A DNA stretch of 8,506 nucleotides from Bacillota bacterium (GTDB lineage Bacteria > Bacillota > Clostridia > Christensenellales > CAG-138): contig JAEXTB010000109.1 in NCBI GenBank assembly GCA_023453725.1, positions 1-8,506 on the forward strand, in the 5' to 3' direction. Positions 1-5,893 of the stretch are shown piece after piece. Positions within the stretch are counted from its first letter, which is position 1; the number at the start of each line of letters is the position of its first letter. The notes beneath the pieces are model-generated. The model saw only the letters and a program-made list of their open reading frames with translations. It made no database searches and was not told the DNA's origin. Made by a program: the position numbers and the translations under genes.

Positions 1-215
1 TAACCAAACAGGCCGGCGAGAATCCGGAGATCTATTTTGAAGATTACCCTGCCCTTATTGAAAAGAACTTCAATGAAGAGCATTACTATCTGACGCCCTC
101 TGGCGTTGCCATTTACTATCAGCAATACGAAATCGCACCATACTCCACTGGCATCGTTGTTTTCACAATCCCATACGTGGATGATCCATCCTGCTCGAAA
201 TCTCCGCAGTGCTAA
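1..215 (+). CDS. C-terminal end of a DUF3298 (RsiV-like) protein, 5' truncated by the window
   Basis: The reading frame is open from base 3 to a TAA at 213-215 and gives 70 residues. The segment has the DUF3298 end signature: a YYLTPSGVAIYYQQYEIAPY stretch (about residues 33-52) followed within ten residues by FTIPY. This domain forms the C-terminal part of extracytoplasmic proteins such as the anti-sigma factor RsiV and of peptidoglycan-deacetylase-like proteins, usually after a DUF4163 domain and an N-terminal membrane segment. Only the tail is visible here, so the parent protein cannot be named. The last residues include two cysteines (CSKSPQC) just before the stop. The gene is convergent with the FIVAR-repeat gene at 323-1447. 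Domain recognition is confident; the function of the whole protein is open. Confidence 0.82.
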   Translation, partial: TKQAGENPEIYFEDYPALIEKNFNEEHYYLTPSGVAIYYQQYEIAPYSTGIVVFTIPYVDDPSCSKSPQC

Positions 216-225
216 TGAGGCTAAT

Positions 226-280
226 AAAAAAGTTTCTTGATTGCAAAGAGAAAGCTGATCGCGCTTTGCAATCAGCTTTC
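226..280. terminator. Convergent intergenic hairpin region with two interleaved inverted repeats
   Basis: Two perfect 10-bp inverted repeats are interleaved. GATTGCAAAG (239-248) pairs with CTTTGCAATC (264-273), and GAAAGCTGAT (250-259) pairs with ATCAGCTTTC (271-280). Their right arms share bases 271-273, so both stems cannot form completely together. On the minus strand the first hairpin is followed, seven bases on, by six T (226-231), which fits a terminator for the FIVAR gene ending at 323. There is no good T run on the plus side. A terminator role is inferred from position between two convergent genes. Confidence 0.6.
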
Positions 281-322
281 CGGTATTATTCGTATTACGA
301 TTAAGCGATGTAACCGTGTAAT

Positions 323-1447
323 TTAGTCCGTAGTGTCAAGCGTGATGTGTTCAAGAGCGGGTTCCAAATCCGCCAGATTCTCATCTGCCACGTCAGGTAT
401 CTCCTCCTGTGAAGCTGTTATTGCATCATTCGCAGTATCAGCGTCCTCTGTTTCAGTTGCAACAGTTAACGAATCCAACGCGGGTAAATCTTCTATTTGA
501 TCAATTTCTGCAACCACAGCAGTTTCTGTATCTTCGGTTAATTCGAATTCGGTCAATACCGCCGAGGCATCAACGGGGTCATTGCTCTGCGCGGTCCCAA
601 ATGCCGCTGCCAACGCATCATGCGCAGCTGCCTTGGCTGCGGCTAAGGCCTGTGAGATTGTCTGCACTCCGTCCATCCCCGCCGCTGCTGCCGATTGCGC
701 CGCTTCTACTTCTTCAAGGTCTGAAGCCGAATCAATTGCTGCGTCACCGGCTGACTTAAATCCATTCAATATCGTCCACGCATCAACGGTGTAGTCACTT
801 TCGTTATAGGTCCCAAATGCTGCTGCCAACGCATCAAGCGCGGTTGATTTGGCGGCGATTAAGACCTGGGCGATTGTCCGCACTCCGTCCATCCCCGTCG
901 TTGCTGCCGATTGCGCCGTTTCTACTTCTGCCACGCTTGAAGCCGCATCGATTGCTGTGTCCCCAGCTGACTTAAAATCATTTAATACCGTCCAGTTATC
1001 AGGGGAATAATCGGCCTGTATACAGTCTGCAAGCGCGGTATTCAAGTTCGTATGCGCTGCTATCTTTGCATCGGTGAGCAACGTATTAACAGCAGCCATT
1101 GCTGCTTGCGCGTTGTCCAATGCCATCGTTACATCCGAAACCGAAACAGCATTGTCTGTAACGTTTGCCATGGCCTCAACTAAGATTGTCCAGTTTTCCG
1201 GTGAATAATCATCCTTTGCATAGCCTGCAAACGCGGCATTCAGGCTGGCATGTGCTGCCTCCTTAGCATCGTCAAGCAGGGTATTAACAGCTGCCATTGC
1301 TGCTTGCGCGTTGTTCAATGCCGCCATAACATCCGCAACAGAAGTTGCATTGTCTATGTTTGTATCGCCTGCCGCCTTGGTATCTAGTAAAATAATCCAG
1401 TTTTCTGGTGAATAATCAGCTTGTACATAGCATTCTAATGTTATCAT
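323..1447 (-). CDS. Four-repeat FIVAR-domain protein without signal peptide
   Basis: The 374-residue protein consists of four consecutive repeats of 66-72 residues (about 5-73, 74-139, 140-211, 212-283) and an acidic tail (284-374). Each repeat has a DYSPENW-like aromatic motif, then an Ala-rich helix of the type VADVMAALNNAQAAM. This matches FIVAR repeats, three-helix spacer modules common in large Gram-positive surface proteins. Repeats 1 and 2 resemble each other most, as do 3 and 4. The start is well fixed: an AGGAGG site lies 6-7 bases upstream of the ATG, and a promoter lies at 1578-1606. Unlike typical FIVAR proteins it shows no signal peptide, no LPXTG motif, no membrane anchor and no catalytic domain. 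It could be a fragment of a surface protein that became a gene of its own, or a cytosolic helical protein. The function is unknown. Confidence 0.85.
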   Translation of the reverse strand: MITLECYVQADYSPENWIILLDTKAAGDTNIDNATSVADVMAALNNAQAAMAAVNTLLDDAKEAAHASLNAAFAGYAKDDYSPENWTILVEAMANVTDNAVSVSDVTMALDNAQAAMAAVNTLLTDAKIAAHTNLNTALADCIQADYSPDNWTVLNDFKSAGDTAIDAASSVAEVETAQSAATTGMDGVRTIAQVLIAAKSTALDALAAAFGTYNESDYTVDAWTILNGFKSAGDAAIDSASDLEEVEAAQSAAAAGMDGVQTISQALAAAKAAAHDALAAAFGTAQSNDPVDASAVLTEFELTEDTETAVVAEIDQIEDLPALDSLTVATETEDADTANDAITASQEEIPDVADENLADLEPALEHITLDTTD

Positions 1448-1577
1448 AATAACCTCCTAAAATTAGAGATTCCTAATGCCATAGAGGCAATGGACCCTCC
1501 CATAATCTGTTACCGGAAGGCATCAAACTCATTATAAAATTCTTATCATCTTGCCTTAAATGACATTCGTTAATTAA

Positions 1578-1606
1578 ATTATACTTTCCTAATATTGCTA
1601 CGTAAA
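1578..1606 (-). promoter_or_regulatory. Sigma-A-type promoter of the FIVAR-repeat gene
   Basis: On the minus strand, TTTACG (1601-1606) and a perfect TATAAT (1578-1583) are separated by 17 bases. Transcription would start near 1571, which leaves a leader of roughly 125 bases before the ATG at 1447. A second TATAAT at 1531-1536 has no convincing -35 box at the right distance, so the upstream site is preferred. Confidence 0.6.
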
Positions 1607-1903
1607 CAAAACCGTGACTTGTAATTTAAACCAATAATACCAACAATTTATCCGAGAAAAATGCGCTTAAATAGTTTGATCTGGAGCGCAGTTTTTTAAC
1701 AATGAATTGCTTTCTCTTGGCAAATTCTTAAAAGGACATATCCCCGCTGCTATACAACGAGGGCATTCTGTTTGGCTTCTTGTTACTCACAGTAGCTCGC
1801 TGAACTTTATGTTTGTGAACTGGTCGAAAAGACCTAAAATATACTTCTATCCGGTTGTGCAAACCATTGGATTTTGAGTGGTGTTTGCAATATTCATGGC
1901 ACG
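1607..1903. other. Intergenic stretch without a convincing gene
   Basis: The stretch between the FIVAR promoter and the tRNA terminator holds no reading frame with a good ribosome binding site. One plus-strand frame stays open from 1680 to a TGA at 1873-1875. It has only a TTG (1707) or a late ATG (1809) as start and no Shine-Dalgarno sequence. A 7-bp inverted repeat, TGCAAAC (1858-1864) with GTTTGCA (1883-1889), and a GGTC/GACC mini-hairpin near 1822-1835 are present; neither has an assignable role. It may be decayed coding sequence. Confidence 0.5.
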
Positions 1904-1930
1904 AAAAAAAGCCCCTAGATTAGGGGCTTT
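1904..1930 (-). terminator. Rho-independent terminator of the tRNA-Ser gene
   Basis: On the minus strand, AAAGCCCCTA and TAGGGGCTTT form a perfect 10-bp stem around a three-base loop, followed directly by a run of T (A run at 1904-1910 on the plus strand). It starts six bases past the tRNA 3' end, as expected for a monocistronic tRNA transcript. Confidence 0.9.
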
Positions 1931-1935
1931 CATCT

Positions 1936-2026
1936 TGGCGGAGAGAAAGGGATTCGAACCCTTGTTACCATTTCTGGTAAACACGATTTCCAGTCGTGCG
2001 CCTTAGACCAGCTCAGCCATCTCTCC
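1936..2026 (-). tRNA. tRNA-Ser (anticodon GGA)
   Basis: The minus strand folds as a 91-nt class II tRNA including an encoded CCA (complement of TGG at 1936-1938). The acceptor stem GGAGAGA (2020-2026) pairs with TCTCTCC (complement of 1940-1946), with discriminator G, as in serine tRNAs. The anticodon loop CTGGAAA gives anticodon GGA, which reads UCC and UCU. The long variable arm forms a TTACCA/TGGTAA stem with a GAAA loop, and the T loop is TTCGAAT. All of this agrees with tRNA-Ser; tRNA-Leu is excluded by the anticodon. The gene stands alone, with its own promoter and terminator. Confidence 0.97.
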
Positions 2027-2051
2027 AATGGTTGCTCTCGCGCGCTTTCCT

Positions 2052-2080
2052 ATATTACAACAAAAAGTTCAAAAATGCAA
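2052..2080 (-). promoter_or_regulatory. Promoter of the tRNA-Ser gene
   Basis: On the minus strand, TTGCAT (2075-2080) and TAATAT (2052-2057) are 17 bases apart. The -10 box ends 25 bases upstream of the mature tRNA 5' end, leaving room for a short leader removed by RNase P. The assignment rests on the match to the sigma-A consensus and on position. Confidence 0.65.
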
Positions 2081-2163
2081 GCATGGAATTTTGCTTGTCC
2101 AACAATTTCCCGCTATCTCCTTTTGGCCTGTTTTCGTCATATTCCGGCAGTTTTCCCTATTGT

Positions 2164-2192
2164 TTGAAGTTGTGATAACAATATTATATAAA
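2164..2192 (+). promoter_or_regulatory. Promoter of the ytxH-like / DUF948-like pair
   Basis: TTGAAG (2164-2169) and TATAAA (2187-2192) are separated by exactly 17 bases in a strongly AT-rich stretch. Transcription would begin near 2199, just before the inverted repeat at 2204-2273. A sigma-B-type promoter, which might be expected for a YtxH-like gene, was not found. Confidence 0.6.
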
Positions 2193-2203
2193 AAATAAGC
2201 AAT

Positions 2204-2273
2204 CATTTGGCAAACGGATGGACAGGCAAGAAAGGCGCGGCCGAACGCCGTTCCTATCCGGACAGGCCAAATG
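2204..2273 (+). promoter_or_regulatory. Foldable 5' leader (three-tier stem-loop) before the ytxH-like gene
   Basis: Three nested pairings cover the leader. CATTTGGC (2204-2211) pairs with GCCAAATG (2266-2273). CGGAT (2215-2219) pairs with ATCCG (2256-2260). GAAAGGCG (2230-2237) pairs with CGCCGTTC (2246-2253) with one mismatch. This gives about 20 bp in one extended hairpin occupying almost the whole predicted leader. It ends nine bases before the AAGGAGG site at 2282-2288, so the ribosome binding site stays outside the stem. It matches no riboswitch class I recognise; a role in mRNA stability or translation is inference. Confidence 0.45.
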
Positions 2274-2295
2274 CACTATGGAAGGAGGATGCACA

Positions 2296-2727
2296 ATGTT
2301 GTTTGAAGATATTTTTGAAACCAAACAGGAAAGAGCACGCAGAAGGAACCGGGAAGCCGCAAAGAACATCACTGCCGGAATTGCGATTGGCGCTTTGGCA
2401 GGGGTTACAATCGGCCTTCTCACGGCACCGCAATCCGGCAAAGATACCCGCAAGGCTATTAAGGAAAAAGCACGGGACGCGGCGGATGAAATTAAGGAAA
2501 CGGCAAAAAGCGTTGGAGACGCAATCTCCGATTTTGTTGAGGATGCCGCCGATACCGCGGCAGGCTCTGCCGATCAGGCGAAAGCCGTAGTTGAAAAAGG
2601 TGCTAAGAAAGCATCAGAAGCCGCAGACAAAGCGAGAGATGTAAAAGACGAGCTCAAAGAGGGCGCAGGAAATGTCGCCAAGGAAGTAAAGAAAACCGCC
2701 AAGAATGTCAGCGATGAGCTGAAATAG
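2296..2727 (+). CDS. YtxH-like membrane-associated protein
   Basis: The 143-residue protein has a charged N-terminus (1-23), a glycine/alanine-rich hydrophobic segment (about 25-44, ending in the GLLTAPQSGKDTR-type motif characteristic of YtxH), and a long Lys/Glu/Ala-rich helical tail (52-143) with apolipoprotein- or LEA-like heptad composition. YtxH proteins are general-stress-associated membrane proteins of Firmicutes without a known biochemical activity. The start is set at ATG 2296 because AAGGAGG (2282-2288) lies seven bases upstream; the frame is open 26 codons further, to 2218, but that part covers the structured leader. It is followed 43 bases on by the DUF948-like gene, probably in the same transcript. 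YtxH and DUF948 (YtxG-type) proteins are often encoded side by side, which supports the call. Confidence 0.85.
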   Translation: MLFEDIFETKQERARRRNREAAKNITAGIAIGALAGVTIGLLTAPQSGKDTRKAIKEKARDAADEIKETAKSVGDAISDFVEDAADTAAGSADQAKAVVEKGAKKASEAADKARDVKDELKEGAGNVAKEVKKTAKNVSDELK

Positions 2728-2770
2728 TGCCATCTCCTCACTACGCCAAGGATAAAGGAGGGGATGTACT

Positions 2771-3187
2771 ATGACAATACAAATTAACCTTGATCAATTG
2801 ATGAACGGTGTACTGATACTGCTTGGCCTTGCGATTGGCGTCGCTTTGTTTTTGCTCATTCTAAAACTGCTCCGGGTGCTTGGGCGGGTGGACACCATCC
2901 TTTCCTCGAATCAGGGGTCGATTGATACCACGCTCAAAGGCCTCCCCGTGAATATCGGGAACGCGGAGCATATCACAAGCGATGTCGGTGAGTTGACTGG
3001 CCGCCTTAAGGTTTCGGTTGCGAATATTGCAAGCGATGCGCAGGGCGTCACCCACATTGTGCATGAGGGTGTTGCTTCGCTCAAGGATGCGGCCTCCGCG
3101 GCCTCACGCCGAGGAAAGGAACAAACCGGCAATACCGCAGCATGGCTAAAACTCATTTTAAAGCTGATACAGATTGCATTCCGGTAA
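2771..3187 (+). CDS. Single-pass membrane protein, DUF948/YtxG-like
   Basis: The 138-residue protein has one clear transmembrane segment near its N-terminus (about 11-37, rich in Leu, Ile, Gly and Val), then a helical soluble part of low complexity (40-118). It ends in a second amphipathic hydrophobic stretch (123-137). This layout, and the position directly behind a YtxH-like gene, resembles the DUF948/YtxG family, whose molecular role is not established. Sequence similarity to that family is only moderate by eye, so the family name is tentative. AAGGAGG at 2755-2761 lies nine bases before the ATG. The gene ends at a convergent terminator (3196-3222). Confidence 0.75.
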   Translation: MTIQINLDQLMNGVLILLGLAIGVALFLLILKLLRVLGRVDTILSSNQGSIDTTLKGLPVNIGNAEHITSDVGELTGRLKVSVANIASDAQGVTHIVHEGVASLKDAASAASRRGKEQTGNTAAWLKLILKLIQIAFR

Positions 3188-3195
3188 CATGATGA

Positions 3196-3222
3196 AAGGG
3201 CAGCAGTTTAATTGCTGCCCTT
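3196..3222. terminator. Hairpin terminator shared by convergent genes
   Basis: AAGGGCAGCA (3196-3205) and TGCTGCCCTT (3213-3222) form a perfect 10-bp stem with a seven-base loop, between the stop of the DUF948-like gene (3187) and the stop of the YetF-like gene (3226). T runs are short on both sides, so efficiency is uncertain, but it can serve both strands. Confidence 0.72.
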
Positions 3223-3225
3223 AAA

Positions 3226-3933
3226 TTACTCAAAGACATCCTTTTTCATCTGTTTTTTAATTTTGGGATATATGATCAACTGGCTGTCATGGTCGCACGT
3301 GGCAAGGAAGATATCAGACAGGTTTACATGCTGACTTTTCAGTTGTTTGTTCAGCCATTCTTCATTCTTGCCTGCAAATATCAGGTTTTCATGCAGGATA
3401 TGCCCATCTATAATGACATTGATTACGGGTTTCTCCTGCGGCGGGGTAATGTTCATATCCTTTGGCGTTGCCGGCCTCTGATCGGATAACGGCAGGAAGC
3501 TGATCTTTCCGTTGGGTTCGAGTATAGCGGCCTGGAGATTTGCAATATTAAAATAACCCTGGTTGCGGCACAGCATCAGAAATTCGTTGACGTCAATTCT
3601 GGCTTTTTTCAGATTGCCTTCGTACAGCTTGCCATCCTCAAATAGAACAAGCGACTTGCCCGTTAAAAACCGCCGCAACACCATGGATTTATAATTTGCA
3701 ATGGAAATCAAAACTGAGATCAGCGCATAGATCACCATCGCCAGCAGCGGCTTTTCGAATTCCTCCAAATTTGTAGCCATTTCCGCGGCAATAGAGCCGA
3801 TTGTTATGCCAACGATATAATCGAACATGCTCAACTGGGACATCTGCTTATTCCCCATAATCTTTGTCAAAATAAACAGCATCAAAAGCGAACCGATTGA
3901 CGTACATGCAACATAAAGCAAATTAAGCACCAT
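3226..3933 (-). CDS. YetF/DUF421 family membrane protein
   Basis: The 235-residue protein has three N-terminal hydrophobic segments (about 3-24, 36-53, 61-80) followed by a cytoplasmic region. The region after the first helix (MGNKQMSQLSMFDYIVGITI, 26-45) corresponds to the family's GKRQ...L.pfD motif. Residues 113-147 (DVNEFLMLCRNQGYFNIANL, then AILEPNGKISFLP) match the conserved DUF421 core. YetF-family proteins are membrane proteins of Firmicutes, some linked to sporulation, with no enzymatic role established. I place the start at ATG 3933, because a GTGAGG site sits six bases upstream; an in-frame GTG at 3945 is part of that site and is less likely. The gene lies in the same direction as the lar operon but beyond its hairpin, and no convincing promoter of its own was found. 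Confidence 0.88.
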   Translation of the reverse strand: MVLNLLYVACTSIGSLLMLFILTKIMGNKQMSQLSMFDYIVGITIGSIAAEMATNLEEFEKPLLAMVIYALISVLISIANYKSMVLRRFLTGKSLVLFEDGKLYEGNLKKARIDVNEFLMLCRNQGYFNIANLQAAILEPNGKISFLPLSDQRPATPKDMNITPPQEKPVINVIIDGHILHENLIFAGKNEEWLNKQLKSQHVNLSDIFLATCDHDSQLIIYPKIKKQMKKDVFE

Positions 3934-4009
3934 AGACAGCCTCACCGCTTGGTTAGAATATTCATAGGCTATCCGGTTTATTGCAGGATATTCTTTATTG
4001 GAATCAACA

Positions 4010-4033
4010 AGGCAGGTGCAAAAGCACCTGCCT
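4010..4033 (-). terminator. Hairpin downstream of the lar operon
   Basis: AGGCAGGTGC (4010-4019) and GCACCTGCCT (4024-4033) form a perfect 10-bp GC-rich stem with a four-base loop, 31 bases past the stop of the RibD-like gene. The T stretch that follows on the minus strand is broken (TTGTTGATT), so some read-through into the YetF gene is possible. Confidence 0.7.
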
Positions 4034-4064
4034 GACCATGCATTTCATATTATGTACAATAGAA

Positions 4065-4598
4065 TCATCTTCTTCTGTACGTTAATTCAACCATACCATC
4101 CGTTGTTTTTGTTCCGATCAGCCGAAGCTTGATTTCCGGATTTTCGCTGAAAAATAACGGTATCCCGCTGCCCAATATGGTTGGGATTACGGTAATGATA
4201 TACCGATCAATCAAGTCTTGTTTGATAAACTGGTCAATGAGTTTCCCACCCCCAACCAGCCAAATGTCCTTGCCGGGCTGCTGCTTGAGGTTGTTTACGA
4301 AGGAGGCGACATCACCTGAAAGAAACTCGGCATGGTCATTTGCCGGTCGCTTTTTGGTTGTAGCTACGTAGCACTTTTTGCCCTCATACATCCAAACGTC
4401 GGGAGAGAGTTCGTTGACTAGCTGTTCGTATGTGGTTCTTCCCATAACGACAGTGTCTATCGTCTCATAAAAAGCATCATATCCGTAGTCGGCATCCGGC
4501 TCGTCTCCGTTTCCGCCCAGCCAAGCCACATCCCCGTTGCTTTTTGCAATATAACCATCCAGACTGACCGCAATATAAAGTACAATGTTACGTTCCAT
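4065..4598 (-). CDS. RibD C-terminal / dihydrofolate reductase-like protein
   Basis: The 177-residue protein carries the landmarks of small stand-alone RibD_C (DHFR-fold) proteins such as YyaP and YwjB: SLDGYIA (12-18), MGRTTYE (52-58), WLVGGGKLI (113-121) and PTILGSGIPLF (139-149). The family fold binds NADPH and reduces pterin- or pyrimidine-type rings, but most stand-alone members have no assigned substrate. The start is placed at ATG 4598 because AAGGAGG (4604-4610) lies five bases upstream; the frame is open to a GTG at 4631 that overlaps the larC stop and lacks a binding site. It follows larC after 32 bases, with no terminator between, and is the last gene of the operon. This suggests co-expression with nickel-pincer cofactor genes. 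The reductase family is clear; a role in that pathway is inference. Confidence 0.88.
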   Translation of the reverse strand: MERNIVLYIAVSLDGYIAKSNGDVAWLGGNGDEPDADYGYDAFYETIDTVVMGRTTYEQLVNELSPDVWMYEGKKCYVATTKKRPANDHAEFLSGDVASFVNNLKQQPGKDIWLVGGGKLIDQFIKQDLIDRYIITVIPTILGSGIPLFFSENPEIKLRLIGTKTTDGMVELTYRRR

Positions 4599-4630
4599 CC
4601 GTTCCTCCTTGCCCGCCATTGTCAGGCGCA

Positions 4631-5893
4631 CTATTCATCCGGGTGTATCTCTTTTAATACCCGTTCATATGCCTCCGGAAACGGAATGCCGTGTTCTTTT
4701 GCGATCGCCGCGATATCCTCATACTCCGGCTTCAACCTTGCTGTACCGTACCCTTGAGAACGTTTGATGTGGACAGTACCCAGGGAAGTTTCGCATTTTT
4801 CGACACTGCGTTCAAGGACATAGCGGCTGCAGGAGAACACGCGGACGCCAAGGGTGCTGGTATGCCGCAGCAAAAGCGCTGCAAAACGGTCTGTGTCCTG
4901 CTGCGCACAAAGGCAAACCACCACAAAGCCCGGGCGTCCTTTTTTCATGTACACCGGTTCCACATATACATCCAGCGCGCCTTCGGCGAAAACCGTCTGT
5001 GTGGCAAAGCCGATGGCTTCGGGCGTCATATCGTCAATGTTACACCGCAATTCCGCAATCTGCGCATGGCTGCTCTCGCTTTTATAAACATCACCCCAAA
5101 ATGCGCGTACACAATTGGCGGCGGAAAACTCTTTTTTGACCATGCCGTATCCTATTTTATTCACCGTTAAGGGAGGCATATTGCCGAACCGATGGACATA
5201 ATGCTTCAGAAGCGCCGCCCCCGTAGGCGTACAAAGTTCCCCCGACATCCCGTTGGAGTAGGTGGGAATGCCTTGTAACAAGTACGCCGTTGCGGGTGCG
5301 GGTACCGGCAATATGCCATGCGCTGTTTTTACCTGGCCGTTCCCCACATGAATGGGAGAAGCGATGATTTCTTCCGGCCGCAGCAGATGCATGAGTAGAC
5401 AAACGCCCACGATATCCGCCACAGCGTCCAACGCCCCTACCTCATGGAAATGGACGAGTTCCACTGTTGTGCCGTGCACCTGCGCCTCCGCTTCCGCAAG
5501 CGCTGCGTATACGGCGATGGCATCCTCTTTTACTTCCTGCGGCAGCGGTAACCCTTGGATGAGCGCCCGGATATCCCCCAAGCCGCGGTGGACATGGGGT
5601 GCAGCCGTATGTTCATGCTGTCCGTCATGGGTATGGCCATCGTCCCCCGAATGGTGATGTGACTGCTCCGGATGATCCATGCTCTCCTCTTCCGCGCCGT
5701 CAATTTTGACAACCGCCCGGGAGCCACATATGCCGCATTTCTGCTCGGGAATGATCTGAAGTAAAACGCCCGGTAACCCGAGCGCATTCATCTGTTTCAA
5801 AAACAGTTCCTTTTGATCGCAAACCTCGTAAAGCGCAGCCAGCAGCATATCCCCCGCCGCGCCCATGCGGCATTCCAAATACAAGCAGCCCAT
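4631..5893 (-). CDS. larC: LarC, nickel insertion protein (pyridinium-3,5-bisthiocarboxylate mononucleotide cyclometallase)
   Basis: LarC inserts Ni(II) into the bis-thiocarboxylated pyridinium mononucleotide in a CTP-dependent reaction, the last step of nickel-pincer nucleotide synthesis. The 420-residue protein has the family's N-terminal GAAGDMLLAAL motif (11-21), VHFHEVGALDAVADIVG (147-163), HGILPVPAPAT (192-202), ELCTPTGAALL (219-229), and in the C-terminal domain NIDDMTPE (285-292) and MKKGRPG (316-322). Residues 73-102 are a histidine-rich, poorly conserved linker likely to bind metal, and a CxxC pair (C53, C56) precedes it. In Lactiplantibacillus plantarum the protein is split into larC1 and larC2 and joined by ribosomal frameshifting; here both halves are in one frame. 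The ATG is the base after the larB stop, so translation is probably coupled. The assignment is firm. Confidence 0.96.
   Translation of the reverse strand: MGCLYLECRMGAAGDMLLAALYEVCDQKELFLKQMNALGLPGVLLQIIPEQKCGICGSRAVVKIDGAEEESMDHPEQSHHHSGDDGHTHDGQHEHTAAPHVHRGLGDIRALIQGLPLPQEVKEDAIAVYAALAEAEAQVHGTTVELVHFHEVGALDAVADIVGVCLLMHLLRPEEIIASPIHVGNGQVKTAHGILPVPAPATAYLLQGIPTYSNGMSGELCTPTGAALLKHYVHRFGNMPPLTVNKIGYGMVKKEFSAANCVRAFWGDVYKSESSHAQIAELRCNIDDMTPEAIGFATQTVFAEGALDVYVEPVYMKKGRPGFVVVCLCAQQDTDRFAALLLRHTSTLGVRVFSCSRYVLERSVEKCETSLGTVHIKRSQGYGTARLKPEYEDIAAIAKEHGIPFPEAYERVLKEIHPDE

Noticed and set aside
409..794. Plus-strand frames opposite the FIVAR gene
   Set aside because: Their apparent periodicity only mirrors the repeat structure of the real gene on the other strand.
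2079..2098. CAAGCA/TGCTTG mini-hairpin upstream of the tRNA promoter
   Set aside because: It has only six base pairs, no context, and partly overlaps the -35 region; chance is a sufficient explanation.
2218..2295. 26-residue N-terminal extension of the YtxH-like protein
   Set aside because: It lies over the structured leader, and the AAGGAGG at 2282-2288 fits only the ATG at 2296.
2911..3156. Minus-strand frames opposite the DUF948-like gene
   Set aside because: They lack a ribosome binding site and family features, while the plus-strand gene has both.
4599..4631. GTG start of the RibD-like protein overlapping the larC stop
   Set aside because: There is no ribosome binding site before it; the AAGGAGG for ATG 4598 lies inside this extension.
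4691..5170. 159-codon plus-strand frame opposite larC
   Set aside because: It is antisense to a clear, full-length larC and has no recognisable domain; it is a shadow of the GC-rich coding strand.
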